Positions 23,081 through 31,639 of a DNA stretch of 64,000 bases are shown here, in pieces; position 1 is the first letter of the stretch; each line of letters begins with the position of its first letter. This DNA comes from an uncultured Prevotella sp. (GTDB lineage Bacteria > Bacteroidota > Bacteroidia > Bacteroidales > Bacteroidaceae), in the NCBI GenBank assembly GCA_900550365.1, contig URRR01000006.1:49103-113102 (forward strand). Direction: 5' to 3'. Under the pieces are notes generated by a model. That model was not told the DNA's origin, ran no database searches, and saw only the letters and a list, made by a program, of their open reading frames with translations. Position numbers and translations under genes: made by a program.

Positions 23081-24113
23081 CAACTTTATTGACAGAATAA
23101 AGCTCCCTTTCCGCAAGGAAAAGGAGCTTTATTATTCTTTATACGGCATTATAGGATTTTACCCTCACAACATCAACTACTACAAGCAGGCTCTCATGCA
23201 CCGCAGCGTCACCAGGCGCAACGCCAAGGGAAAGCCTGTCAACAACGAGCGTCTTGAATTTCTAGGCGACGCCATTCTCGACGCGATAGTCGGCGACATC
23301 GTGTTCCGTCACTTTGAAGGCAAGCGCGAAGGATTCCTTACCACGACGCGAAGCAAGATTGTACAGCGCGAGACTCTTAACCGCCTGGCTCAGGAAATAG
23401 GGATAAGCCAGCTCATAATATCCAACGGACACAATTCCTCTCATAACAGTTATATGGAAGGAAATGCGTTCGAGGCCCTCGTGGGCGCAATCTATCTCGA
23501 CCGCGGTTACGAGGCCTGCATGCGCTTTATGCAGAAACGCATACTGTCACAGCTTATCAATCTTGACAAGGTAGCATATAAAGAGGTGAACTTCAAGAGC
23601 AAGCTTATCGAGTGGTGTCAGAAGAACAGGGTCAAGCTTGACTTCAAGCTGGTGGAGCAGAAGCGTGACCAGAACAACAGTCCGATGTTCATATACCAGG
23701 CCACTATCGAGGGCGTAGAGGGCGGCACGGGGCAAGGCTATTCTAAAAAGGAGAGCCAGCAGCAGGCCAGCAAGCTGACCCTGCAGAGCCTGAGACGCAA
23801 GCCGCAGTTCATCGACGCCGTATTTGCTGCCAAGACCGAGCGTACCAAGATGGAAGAAGAGCCGGTGGAGACGGTGCCTGACGTTGACGTAAAAGAGGAC
23901 TTTATCGTTACTTCGGCGTGCAGCCTGCCTGAAGATACGGCAGCGGCGGTTGTTGATGACGCCGGCAACGGCGCTGAGGCGAAGCCCGTAAACCGTAAGA
24001 AGAAAGAAGATACTGACGAGTTTGACCTCTCAGACATCAAGGCGTTTAATGACAAGATGTCAAAAGAGGACATCATCGCGGCCGCTGAGGCTGCCGCGTT
24101 CGGCGAAAACTGA
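23070..24113 (+). CDS. rnc: Ribonuclease III with a long acidic tail
   Basis: About 347 residues from ATGATG at 23070 (MMINNFIDRIKLPFRK); a frame start at 23046 would lie deep in fabF and is unlikely. The RNase III signature ERLEFLGDAILDAIVGDIVF is followed by the second catalytic region EGNAFEALVGAIYLDRGYE, with the catalytic acidic residues intact. A dsRNA-binding domain follows (FKSKLIEWCQKNRVKLDFKL to GYSKKESQQQASKLTLQSLR). The last ~100 residues are acidic and low complexity (VETVPDVDVKEDF, KKEDTDEFDLSDIKAFNDKM) and are not part of the enzyme. It processes rRNA and mRNA. Overlap with fabF suggests coupling. Confidence 0.93.
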   Translation: MMINNFIDRIKLPFRKEKELYYSLYGIIGFYPHNINYYKQALMHRSVTRRNAKGKPVNNERLEFLGDAILDAIVGDIVFRHFEGKREGFLTTTRSKIVQRETLNRLAQEIGISQLIISNGHNSSHNSYMEGNAFEALVGAIYLDRGYEACMRFMQKRILSQLINLDKVAYKEVNFKSKLIEWCQKNRVKLDFKLVEQKRDQNNSPMFIYQATIEGVEGGTGQGYSKKESQQQASKLTLQSLRRKPQFIDAVFAAKTERTKMEEEPVETVPDVDVKEDFIVTSACSLPEDTAAAVVDDAGNGAEAKPVNRKKKEDTDEFDLSDIKAFNDKMSKEDIIAAAEAAAFGEN

Positions 24114-24119
24114 TTATGG

Positions 24120-24163
24120 CTTTAGTATTCAGAGAAGTTTTAAGTTCTCTCTGAATACTAAAG
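24120..24163. terminator. Long hairpin between convergent rnc and HAD genes
   Basis: The 16-bp perfect inverted repeat CTTTAGTATTCAGAGA (24120-24135) and TCTCTGAATACTAAAG (24148-24163) surrounds a 12-nt loop. It overlaps the last codon and stop of the HAD gene. It is placed to stop transcription from both sides, but no long T tract follows on either strand, so factor-independent termination is uncertain. Confidence 0.5.
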
Positions 24164-24820
24164 AAATACAATCCTTTCAAGTTCACGGAAATTATCTATT
24201 ATATATTCGGCGTGCTCGTTTTCGAGTTCGCCGCGCTGCCCGTTGCCGTACGTCACGCCGGCTGCGGCCACTCCGGCAGCGTGAGCCATGCGTATGTCGA
24301 ACACCGTATCGCCCACCACTACAGCCTCGCCGGGCTGCAGGCCGTTGTCAGCCAGCGTTTTAATTACCATGTCGGGAGCCGGCTTGGCATTGTCAACGTC
24401 GCCCGCGCCCAGCACATACGGGATGTAGCGTGCAAGCTCCAGGCGCGTGACGAAGTCGTCAAGCGAGGCATGTGAGCGGCTGCTCGCGATGGTGACAAGC
24501 AGTCCGGCCGCGTGCAGTCGGCGCACGGTGTCGATAACGCCCGGAAACGGTTTTACTGCATCCGGCGTGTTGTTTATGTCGAATATGCGGCGGTAAGTCT
24601 CGGCGCAGAGGTCACCCGTAGCGTCGTCCATAGGTATAAGGTCAGTGAAGGTCTGCTTCAGCGGCAGGCCTATCATGGCGGCGCACTCGTCGTCAGAGCG
24701 TGAGGGCAGGCCCAGCCGGGCTATTGTCTGCTGCATTGTGCGGACTATCAGGCCGCGCGTATCACCCATCGTGCCGTCAAAGTCAAGTATGACGGCCTTA
24801 TATCTGTTTATCCTGTTCAT
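24158..24820 (-). CDS. HAD-family hydrolase, phosphoglycolate phosphatase-like
   Basis: 220 residues. Motif I has Asp13 and Asp15 (VILDFDGTMGD). The helical cap (about 20-90) follows, motif II is VTIASSRSH, and motif IV is VVVGDTVFDIRMAHAAGVAA. This is subfamily IA of phosphatases such as Gph and beta-phosphoglucomutase. It has no evident substrate-defining feature, so a specific reaction is not assigned. It lies 24 nt after the papain-like lipoprotein gene and is probably co-transcribed. Confidence 0.88.
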   Translation of the reverse strand: MNRINRYKAVILDFDGTMGDTRGLIVRTMQQTIARLGLPSRSDDECAAMIGLPLKQTFTDLIPMDDATGDLCAETYRRIFDINNTPDAVKPFPGVIDTVRRLHAAGLLVTIASSRSHASLDDFVTRLELARYIPYVLGAGDVDNAKPAPDMVIKTLADNGLQPGEAVVVGDTVFDIRMAHAAGVAAAGVTYGNGQRGELENEHAEYIIDNFRELERIVFL

Positions 24821-24844
24821 AATCAGTCATTGTTAATTTAAGTA

Positions 24845-25864
24845 TTACCGCCGGCATTTCATTACAACGGCCACGGTGTTCAGCCTGAAATATCCGAGCG
24901 ACATATACATCAGTCCGCCGTAAGGATTATCCGTGCCCCATGAGTTCTTGCAGATGAAGTAACGGTTGCCGCCGGCGTCACGCGCCAGTCCTATTATCTC
25001 CATGCAGTGGTCGTCGGTAACGCTGAAGCGCTCAAGGGCACGCTGGCGCATGTCCTGCGTCACGCCTTTCTGCCCTCCGGCGAGGCGTGCCGTGCCGTCC
25101 TTGAACGAGAACCCGGGATTGGTCGTGTCGCCCTCCCAGCATACGCTGAGGCCCGAGCGCAGGCCGTTCTCCACGCGGCTGACCAGAGTGTCGACAGGCA
25201 CATTATAGAATCTGCATCCCGTTCTGTTGGCAGGAACATCGAGCACGATGTCCTCATAAAAAGGCATGTGCGTATAGCTGGTCATGGGCAGATACTCGTC
25301 AGGCTGGCAGAGGCTGCGCGCAAACTCCTGCGGAGTATATTCAGCCCCGTACATCCACATGCGGTGTGGCATGGGGTTTACGGCCGTGTCGAGCGCATAA
25401 TCCAGTGCGCCGCGCAGCCGCTCAAGGCCGGTGCGCAGGTTTACGGCCTGGTCTGTAATTGCCGTCAGCCGCCTGCACAGCACGTCATAATTGCATTCCG
25501 AGCGGTAAGAGTCATAAGGCATGACGCCGTAACGTTCCAAGGCGTCGAGCAACATGGGCGCCACACCGTCTGCCGTAACCGGTCCGCCGCCCTGCGCCAG
25601 ATACCGGTGCTCGGCTCTTTCGGCAATGACGTGACGTGCGACGTAGGCCGGCGACAGATTGACCGAGTCTCCCATCATGATGCGGTCGCTCTCTATTGTG
25701 GCCAGCATGGCGTAAACCCAGCAGAGCGAGCTGTGCCCCTGATTCTTCACGGGAGTAATCCTGTTGATTGTCTCCACGGTGAACACGTCCTCATGCGGCG
25801 TCTTTCGGCTGCAGGCAGACAAGGCCAATACGGCGGCAAAGATTACGCTAAGCGTTATTTTCAT
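24845..25864 (-). CDS. Papain-like (C1 family) cysteine peptidase, lipoprotein
   Basis: 339 residues. A lipoprotein signal (MKITLSVIFAAVLALSAC, lipid Cys18) is followed by a mature chain without the acidic surface-export signature, so a periplasmic side is likely. The C1 catalytic set is complete: Gln42 and Cys48 (KNQGHSSLCW), His286 (DDHCMEIIG) and Asn307 (CKNSWG). The C-terminal NSWGTDNPYGGLMYMSLGYF is typical of aminopeptidase C/bleomycin hydrolase relatives in Bacteroidales. Its role may be peptide trimming in the periplasm. The -7 box is four bases before the start codon. Confidence 0.9.
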   Translation of the reverse strand: MKITLSVIFAAVLALSACSRKTPHEDVFTVETINRITPVKNQGHSSLCWVYAMLATIESDRIMMGDSVNLSPAYVARHVIAERAEHRYLAQGGGPVTADGVAPMLLDALERYGVMPYDSYRSECNYDVLCRRLTAITDQAVNLRTGLERLRGALDYALDTAVNPMPHRMWMYGAEYTPQEFARSLCQPDEYLPMTSYTHMPFYEDIVLDVPANRTGCRFYNVPVDTLVSRVENGLRSGLSVCWEGDTTNPGFSFKDGTARLAGGQKGVTQDMRQRALERFSVTDDHCMEIIGLARDAGGNRYFICKNSWGTDNPYGGLMYMSLGYFRLNTVAVVMKCRR

Positions 25865-25868
25865 GCTG

Positions 25869-25876
25869 CAAAGTTA
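25869..25876 (-). promoter_or_regulatory. -7 box abutting the C1 peptidase start codon
   Basis: Minus-strand TAACTTTG is followed by CAGC and then ATG. The start of transcription would be at the start codon. No good -33 TTTG is seen. Confidence 0.5.
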
Positions 25877-25936
25877 GTCATTTTAGTCAGAATACATCAT
25901 CGTATGAGCGGAAACTTTGGTTGATAGTAAGTCAGG

Positions 25937-26055
25937 CAGTTTGCGAAAGGCCGTCTTTTGCAAGGCGAAAGACCGTCAAACGCACGCTAAAAGACGGCCT
26001 TTTGGCGACCAAAAGACGGCCTTTCGCAAATGGCCTGATTATCAATGACTTGCAC
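25937..26055 (-). repeat. REP-like double-hairpin element, copy E
   Basis: On the minus strand, GCAAGTCATTGATAATCAGG precedes TTTGCGAAAGGCCGTCTTTT, GGTCGCCAAAAGGCCGTCTT, TTAGCGTGCGTTTGACGGTC and TTTCGCCTTGCAAAAGACGG. It lies between divergently transcribed C1 peptidase and rpoN. Confidence 0.85.
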
Positions 26056-26410
26056 GCATGCCTGAATGCGCTGTCTCAATACACGGAAGATGTACGCCTG
26101 AAGGTCGTTATCAGCGGCTTTTACGCCGTGTTGTTACATTATGGATACAGCCCAAACAGCCGCTACGCAAGTATCCTTGCCTGCCTTTATGTCTGTCGCC
26201 TGCTGGCTGAAAAGGCTGCAAGGCCTTGACTTCTGACGGACGGCGCGGGCGGCAGTCCCGATTACTTATCCGTATTTATATGCCTGAACCGCTGATAGGC
26301 TCAGTCTTCCGATATCCTTGCCGCTGTCTGCGCGCGGCGTTATCCGCTCTGTTGCCAAACCTATAAAATAAGAAAATAACACCCCTTTTCTTTCTCTACA
26401 TCACGGAAAA
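26056..26410. other. Non-coding stretch before rpoN, no feature seen
   Basis: About 350 bp of mixed sequence with GC-rich patches and no repeat family, clear hairpin with T tract, or believable reading frame. Regulatory sites for rpoN or the divergent peptidase gene could be here but nothing is recognisable. Confidence 0.5.
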
Positions 26411-26414
26411 ATAT

Positions 26415-26422
26415 TAATTTTG
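26415..26422 (+). promoter_or_regulatory. -7 box just before rpoN
   Basis: TAATTTTG lies seven bases (CAGCGTT) before the rpoN start codon at 26430. It implies a leader of only a few nucleotides or none. The -33 region is TTCT-like and weak. Confidence 0.5.
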
Positions 26423-26429
26423 CAGCGTT

Positions 26430-27938
26430 ATGGCACAGAGACTCATCCAAACTCAGGCACAGAAGCAGGTTCAGACGCAGCGGCTCACACAGCAGCAGAT
26501 GCTCGTAGTGCGCATGCTTGAGATGCCCCTGACCGAGTTTGAGCAGAGCGTGGCCACCGAGATTGACGACAATCCCGCCCTTGAAAGCGGCGCCCAGGAC
26601 CCCGGACACGAGCCTGACGACACAGCTGCGGCCGACCGTGACGATAACACTGACGAAGACTTTGACGCCGTAACTGAGCGTGAAGACCGGGAGGCGGCGC
26701 TCGACGACGCACTCGCAGGCATAGGCATGGACGATGAAATGCCGCAGGCTGTATCTCCTCAGGCAGCCGACAGTCAGACAGCCGACTATGAGGAGATAAC
26801 CTATGGCGACCAGGTGTCGTTTTATGACCGGCTGAAAGAGCAGATGGTGGATGTCGACCTGTCACCCCGGCAGCGTGAGATAATGGAATATCTCATAGGC
26901 TCGCTCGACGGCGACGGACTGCTGCGCAAGGATCTCGGCACGCTGGCCGACGAGCTGGCCATATACCATAACATCGATACCGACGAGAAGGAAATAGGGC
27001 ATGTATTGCAGACCCTCCAGACATTTGACCCTGCCGGCATAGGCGCACGCAACCTGCGCGAGTGCCTCTTGCTTCAGATACGGCGGCGTCCGCGCTCAGA
27101 CATGCGGCAACGCATGGACGACGTGATAACGAAATGCTTTGACGAGTTCATGAATAAGCGCTGGGACAAGATAGCGGCGCAGCTCGGATACGACGAGGAC
27201 ACGGCCAATGCCGTACACGCCGAGCTGCTGAAGCTGAACCCGAAGCCCGGCTCTGCCCTCGGCGAGACCGAGGGACGCAACGTGCAGCAGATAACTCCCG
27301 ACTTCATTGTGGAAACAACTGACGACGGTAACGTAACCTTCACGATTAACAACGGAAACATACCCGAACTGTACGTGTCACCCTCTTTCGCGGGAATGGT
27401 TGACCAGTACCGTAGGAACAAGGGCAAGATGAACCGCCAGGAGAAGGAGGCCCTGCTCTACGCCAAGGAGAAAGTGGAGCGCGCGCGCGGATTCATCGAC
27501 GCCATAAAGCAACGCCAACACACCCTGTACGTCACCATGAAAGCCATCGTCGACATACAGAAGAAATACTTTCTTGACGGTGACGAGAGTGACCTGAAGC
27601 CCATGATACTTAAAGACGTGGCCGAGAAGGCCGGCCTTGACATATCCACCGTGTCGAGAGTGAGCAACATGAAGTATGCCCAGACACGCTGGGGCACGTT
27701 CAAGCTGCGCCACTTTTTCAGCGACAGCGTTAAGGCCGAGAACGGCGAGGAGATGTCAACCCGCCGCGTTAAGGCCGCCCTTAAAGAAATCATAGACAAC
27801 GAGGATAAGGCCAACCCGCTGAGCGATGACGCCATACGGGGCATGATGACCTCGAAAGGTTACCCCGTGGCGAGGCGCACGATAGCCAAATACCGTGAGC
27901 AGATGGGCATACCCGTTGCCCGACTTAGGAAGAAATGA
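26430..27938 (+). CDS. rpoN: RNA polymerase sigma-54 factor
   Basis: 502 residues. Region I is the Gln-rich activator-interacting helix (MAQRLIQTQAQKQVQTQRLT, ...MLVVRMLEMPLTEF). Region II is acidic and unstructured (about 55-130). A core-binding domain follows (LSPRQREIMEYLIGSLDGDG). The C-terminus has the DNA-binding domain with AEKAGLDISTVSRVSNMKYA and the RpoN box ARRTIAKYREQMGIP at about residues 481-495. Sigma-54 recognises -24/-12 promoters and needs AAA+ activators, none of which is in this window. The stop overlaps the next ATG by four bases (ATGA). Confidence 0.97.
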   Translation: MAQRLIQTQAQKQVQTQRLTQQQMLVVRMLEMPLTEFEQSVATEIDDNPALESGAQDPGHEPDDTAAADRDDNTDEDFDAVTEREDREAALDDALAGIGMDDEMPQAVSPQAADSQTADYEEITYGDQVSFYDRLKEQMVDVDLSPRQREIMEYLIGSLDGDGLLRKDLGTLADELAIYHNIDTDEKEIGHVLQTLQTFDPAGIGARNLRECLLLQIRRRPRSDMRQRMDDVITKCFDEFMNKRWDKIAAQLGYDEDTANAVHAELLKLNPKPGSALGETEGRNVQQITPDFIVETTDDGNVTFTINNGNIPELYVSPSFAGMVDQYRRNKGKMNRQEKEALLYAKEKVERARGFIDAIKQRQHTLYVTMKAIVDIQKKYFLDGDESDLKPMILKDVAEKAGLDISTVSRVSNMKYAQTRWGTFKLRHFFSDSVKAENGEEMSTRRVKAALKEIIDNEDKANPLSDDAIRGMMTSKGYPVARRTIAKYREQMGIPVARLRKK

Positions 27939-28552
27939 GAGAGAAACAGATAATCTTTGCGGCCAAGGTATTGAGCGTGGTGTTCACCCCTTTCTACCTT
28001 CCATTACTCGGACTTGTCAGCCTTCTTACGCTGACTTATCTCAGCTTGTTGCCCGTTATGTACAAGCTGTTCCTGCTGTTCACGTTCTGGCTTTTCACAA
28101 TCTTCCTCCCTACCATGCTCATACGCCTCTACCGCCACTATCAGGGATGGTCGCGCTTCGAGCTTGGAAGCCGTGAGCGGCGTGTGATACCTTATGTTAT
28201 ATCTATCGTTTCCTACCTGTTGTGCTATTATATCATGGCCGCGGCCCACGTGCCTCATTTCCTCGGCACTATCCTTATAGCCTCACTTGTAATTCAGGTG
28301 GTGTGCGCCATGGTCAATCTTTTCATCAAGATATCCACTCACACGGCGGCAATCGGCGGAGTGACGGGGGCTCTTCTGGCCTTTTCTCTTATCTTCGGGT
28401 TCAATCCCGTGTGGTGGCTCTGCCTGGTACTCATCATCGCCGGCCTGCTCGGAACCTGCCGCATGGTGTTGCGTCAGCATTCGCTTCACCAGGTAGTCAC
28501 GGGCTATCTCGTAGGCGTTGTGTGCGCCTTTGTGGCCGTATTGCTGTTTTAG
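27935..28552 (+). CDS. PAP2-like membrane protein, degenerate active site
   Basis: 205 residues, about six membrane segments. The overall layout is that of PAP2 phosphatases, but the catalytic signature is changed: PSGH is replaced by STHT (KISTHTAAIGG), the KxxxxxxRP motif is not found, and the last motif reads RMVLRQHSLHQVVTG with no aspartate. It may be inactive or bind lipid phosphates only. It overlaps rpoN by four bases and precedes purE, so it is part of that operon. Function is unknown. Confidence 0.75.
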   Translation: MREKQIIFAAKVLSVVFTPFYLPLLGLVSLLTLTYLSLLPVMYKLFLLFTFWLFTIFLPTMLIRLYRHYQGWSRFELGSRERRVIPYVISIVSYLLCYYIMAAAHVPHFLGTILIASLVIQVVCAMVNLFIKISTHTAAIGGVTGALLAFSLIFGFNPVWWLCLVLIIAGLLGTCRMVLRQHSLHQVVTGYLVGVVCAFVAVLLF

Positions 28553-28604
28553 CGGCGGCAGAAGCAGGACAGACATATTAAGATAAACTAAAAACAAAGA
28601 TATT

Positions 28605-29111
28605 ATGACACCATTAGTAAGCATCATCATGGGCAGCACGAGCGACCTGCCCGTAATGGAAAAGGCGTGCAAGTTCCTCAATGACATGCACGTTCCGTTT
28701 GAAGTCAACGCCCTGTCGGCCCACCGCACGCCTGACGCCGTTGAGCAGTTTGCCAAGGAAGCGAAGCCGCGCGGCGTAAAGGTAATCATCGCCGGTGCGG
28801 GCATGGCGGCCGCTTTACCCGGCGTTATAGCGGCATCCACAACTCTGCCCGTCATCGGCGTGCCTATCAAAGGCATGCTCGACGGCCTTGACGCGATGCT
28901 TAGCATCATACAGATGCCGCCGGGAATCCCCGTCGCTACTGTCGGAGTTAACGGTGCCATGAATGCTGCAATCCTCGCGGTAGAGATGCTCGCGCTGTCT
29001 GATGACGGCATCGCTTCACGTCTGGAAGAATATAAAGCCGGGCTGGGTGCCAAGATTGAGAAGGCCAACAAGGAACTGGCTGAGGTTAAATATGAGTATA
29101 AGACGAATTAA
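28605..29111 (+). CDS. purE: N5-carboxyaminoimidazole ribonucleotide mutase
   Basis: 168 residues, class I PurE. Motifs VSIIMGSTSDLPVMEKACKF, VNALSAHRTPDAVEQFAKEA, IIAGAGMAAALPGVIAASTT and IGVPIKGMLDGLDAMLSIIQ MPPGIPVATVG are all present. It converts N5-CAIR to CAIR in purine synthesis. It is third in the rpoN operon and is followed by a repeat palindrome, then ispG. Length is normal. Confidence 0.96.
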   Translation: MTPLVSIIMGSTSDLPVMEKACKFLNDMHVPFEVNALSAHRTPDAVEQFAKEAKPRGVKVIIAGAGMAAALPGVIAASTTLPVIGVPIKGMLDGLDAMLSIIQMPPGIPVATVGVNGAMNAAILAVEMLALSDDGIASRLEEYKAGLGAKIEKANKELAEVKYEYKTN

Positions 29112-29315
29112 TAAGATGTAGTAGTTAAAGTAGTTAGAGAAGTTAAAGTAGTTAAAGTCAAATGCTTTGCCGGCCGGTATAATATATAATGGCCGTAGGC
29201 AAGACATTTGACTTTAACTACTAAGTGACACTGTGAACGATAATTTCATACCTGTATGCAAGGCATTTGACTTTAACTACTTTAACTTCTCTAACTACTT
29301 TAACTACTGAAAATA
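29112..29315. repeat. Long palindrome with tandem AGTTAAAG-type arms
   Basis: The left arm GTAGTTAAAGTAGTTAGAGA and AGTTAAAGTAGTTAAAGTCA reads into AATGCTTTGCC. The right arm is GGCATTTGACTTTAACTACT TTAACTTCTCTAACTACTTT. The centre holds an extra, shorter ACATTTGACTTTAACTACT copy. It separates purE from ispG on the same strand. No gene and no T-tract terminator are visible. Confidence 0.8.
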
Positions 29316-29328
29316 TAAACAGACACTT

Positions 29329-31197
29329 ATGGACCTTTTTAATTACCGGCGTCGCGAGACCTCCGAGGTGCAGATAGGCGGCACGCCGATGGGAGGACAG
29401 AACCCGATACGCGTGCAGTCGATGACCACCACGTCCACCACTGACACTGAGGCATGCGTGGCTCAGGCCGAACGGATAATCAAGGCGGGCGGAGAATATG
29501 TCCGTCTGACCACCCAGGGAGTGCGCGAGGCAGAGAACCTGAAGAACATCAACGCACGTCTGAGAGAAGACGGATACATGACTCCGCTTGTGGCCGACGT
29601 ACATTTTAATCCGCATGTGGCCGAGGTGGCAGCGCTGTATGCCGAAAAGGTGCGCATTAATCCCGGTAACTACGTAGACCCGGCACGCACGTTCAAGCAC
29701 CTTGAGTACACCGACGAGGAATACAACGACGAACTGAGGAAGATTGAGGAGCGCTTCGTGCCTCTGCTGAATATCTGCAAAGAACATCACACGGCGCTTC
29801 GTATAGGTGTCAACCACGGCTCGCTGTCAGACCGCATCATGAGCCGTTACGGCGACACCCCCGAGGGAATAGTGGAGAGCTGCATGGAGTTTCTGCGGAT
29901 ATGCAGGCGCGAACGGTTTGACAACGTTGTCATATCAATCAAGGCGAGCAACACGGTTGTCATGGTACGCTCGGTCCGTCTGCTGGTAAACGAAATGGAA
30001 CGTGAGGGCATGAGCTATCCGCTTCATCTTGGAGTGACCGAGGCCGGTGAGGGCGAAGACGGCAGAATAAAGAGTGCCGTGGGCATCGGCGCGCTGCTGG
30101 CTGACGGCATAGGAGACACCATCCGCGTGTCGCTGAGCGAAGAGCCTGAGGCCGAGATACCCGTGGCACGCCACCTTGTAGACTATATAACGCGCCGCGC
30201 GGGCCACACGCTGATACCCGGCACTGAGGCCGGGGGCTTTGACTGGCTGCGCCCTGAACGGCGTATTACGTCGCCGGTGATGAACATCGGCGGACAGAAC
30301 GTGCCCGTTGTAATTGCCACGATGAACGGTGGAGGTGACCCTGCGGCATTAAGCGCAGGACAAGACCTCGTGCCCGACTACGTCTATACCGGCGGCGCAC
30401 TGCCCGAGCGGAGGCTGCCCGGACAGAAATACATAATCGACTTCAATGCTTATGCTGAGCTGGTAGGCACAGAAGGGGTGTATCCTATATTTCCGTATAA
30501 CGCCATACCGTTTATCGGTCTGCTCAATGCGCCGCTTAAATTCCTCGTCTTGCCTTACGGGGCTGATACCGACGAATATACGGCATGCCTGAAGTCGCAT
30601 CCTGAGGTGGTAGTGGTAAGCATGAGCAACAACCGCAACAGGCTGGGTGAACAGCGTGCGCTGGTGCACGAAATGATGTCGGCCGGACTTACCAATCCGG
30701 TTGTTTTCTGCCAGATGTACCGCCATTCGCGTGAGGAGAAAGGCGACTTTCAGATTGAGGCGGCGGCAGACATGGGCGCGCTGATGTTCGACGGGCTTAC
30801 CGACGGCCTCTGGCTGATGAACGACGGCACGCTCGATAAGGCCGACATAACGTCTACCGCCTTCGGCGTATTGCAGGCCGCACGTCTCCGCACGTCAAAG
30901 ACTGAATATATAAGTTGCCCCGGTTGCGGCCGCACACTGTACGACCTGCGTTCCACGATAGCACGTATAAAGGAGGCCACCAAGGACATGAAGGGACTGA
31001 AAATTGGCATTATGGGCTGCATAGTGAACGGTCCGGGCGAGATGGCTGATGCTGATTACGGATATGTCGGTGCCGGACGTGGCAAGATATCGCTGTATCA
31101 CGGCAAGCAGTGCGTGGAGAAAAACATACCCGAAGACGAGGCGGTAGAGCATCTGCTGAGGCTTATCAGAGAGACTGAGAGCGGCCGGCAGGGATAA
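29329..31197 (+). CDS. ispG: 4-hydroxy-3-methylbut-2-enyl diphosphate synthase, long form
   Basis: 622 residues. The N-terminal TIM barrel (GGQNPIRVQSMTTTSTTDTE, VRINPGNYVD, RIGVNHGSLSDRIMSRYGDT) is followed by an extra middle domain (about 290-510) found in Bacteroidetes, Chlamydiae and plants. The C-terminal iron-sulfur domain has SCPGCGRTLYDL and GIMGCIVNGPGE, giving the [4Fe-4S] cysteines. It is the penultimate step of the MEP pathway. The dxr and ispF genes of the same pathway are also in this window but in different operons. Confidence 0.96.
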   Translation: MDLFNYRRRETSEVQIGGTPMGGQNPIRVQSMTTTSTTDTEACVAQAERIIKAGGEYVRLTTQGVREAENLKNINARLREDGYMTPLVADVHFNPHVAEVAALYAEKVRINPGNYVDPARTFKHLEYTDEEYNDELRKIEERFVPLLNICKEHHTALRIGVNHGSLSDRIMSRYGDTPEGIVESCMEFLRICRRERFDNVVISIKASNTVVMVRSVRLLVNEMEREGMSYPLHLGVTEAGEGEDGRIKSAVGIGALLADGIGDTIRVSLSEEPEAEIPVARHLVDYITRRAGHTLIPGTEAGGFDWLRPERRITSPVMNIGGQNVPVVIATMNGGGDPAALSAGQDLVPDYVYTGGALPERRLPGQKYIIDFNAYAELVGTEGVYPIFPYNAIPFIGLLNAPLKFLVLPYGADTDEYTACLKSHPEVVVVSMSNNRNRLGEQRALVHEMMSAGLTNPVVFCQMYRHSREEKGDFQIEAAADMGALMFDGLTDGLWLMNDGTLDKADITSTAFGVLQAARLRTSKTEYISCPGCGRTLYDLRSTIARIKEATKDMKGLKIGIMGCIVNGPGEMADADYGYVGAGRGKISLYHGKQCVEKNIPEDEAVEHLLRLIRETESGRQG

Positions 31198-31254
31198 GAA
31201 CCGGGCCGCCGACAGCCCGGTAAACCACGTATTTACAAGGCATTTACATCCGCT

Positions 31255-31371
31255 CTTGTAACATGCTGATATTCAATGAGTTGTAAAAGGCCGTCTTTTG
31301 TGTTGCAAAAGACGGCCTTTTAGCTTGCGATTGACGGCCTTTTGGAAAGCAAAAGACCGTCTTTGGCAAAT
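31255..31371 (+). repeat. REP-like double-hairpin element, copy F
   Basis: TTGTAACATGCTGATATTCA is the flank. It is followed by TTGTAAAAGGCCGTCTTTTG, TGTTGCAAAAGACGGCCTTT, TAGCTTGCGATTGACGGCCT and TTTGGAAAGCAAAAGACCGT. It lies after the ispG stop and before a same-strand gene with its own promoters. Confidence 0.88.
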
Positions 31372-31498
31372 CCGTCAGATGAATCAAGAAGCGAAGCATG
31401 TCATTTGTCACCTTTACATCCATTCCTGAATATAACGACGTTTTTCGCGTGTCAGGCATAAAATAGTTCTGATACGTATGTCTTTCAGATATTTTCTG

Positions 31499-31594
31499 TA
31501 TCTTTGCTAACGCATAAATAGGATACGGCTCGGCAAAGCCAGGATAGAAAACTACGTTTTCACTTGGCTGTGCTCTCGCCTTTCACTATCTTTG
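31499..31594 (+). promoter_or_regulatory. Two tandem -7 boxes before the ATP-grasp fusion gene
   Basis: TATCTTTG occurs at 31499-31506 and again at 31587-31594, each followed by CTAACGC, so a 15-bp TATCTTTGCTAACGC is repeated 88 bp apart. The second has a -33-like TTGG at 31564-31567 with 19-nt spacing. The first lacks a -33 match. The gene start is 46 nt after the second box. The duplicate suggests two start sites or a duplicated promoter. Confidence 0.55.
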
Positions 31595-31639
31595 CTAACG
31601 CGAAAATATATTAAGGAAAAAGCTAACTGACATCAAGAA

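Noticed and set aside
25921..26229. 102-codon plus-strand frame between the C1 peptidase and rpoN
   Set aside because: Its first third is the REP-like element and the remainder has no recognisable protein features.
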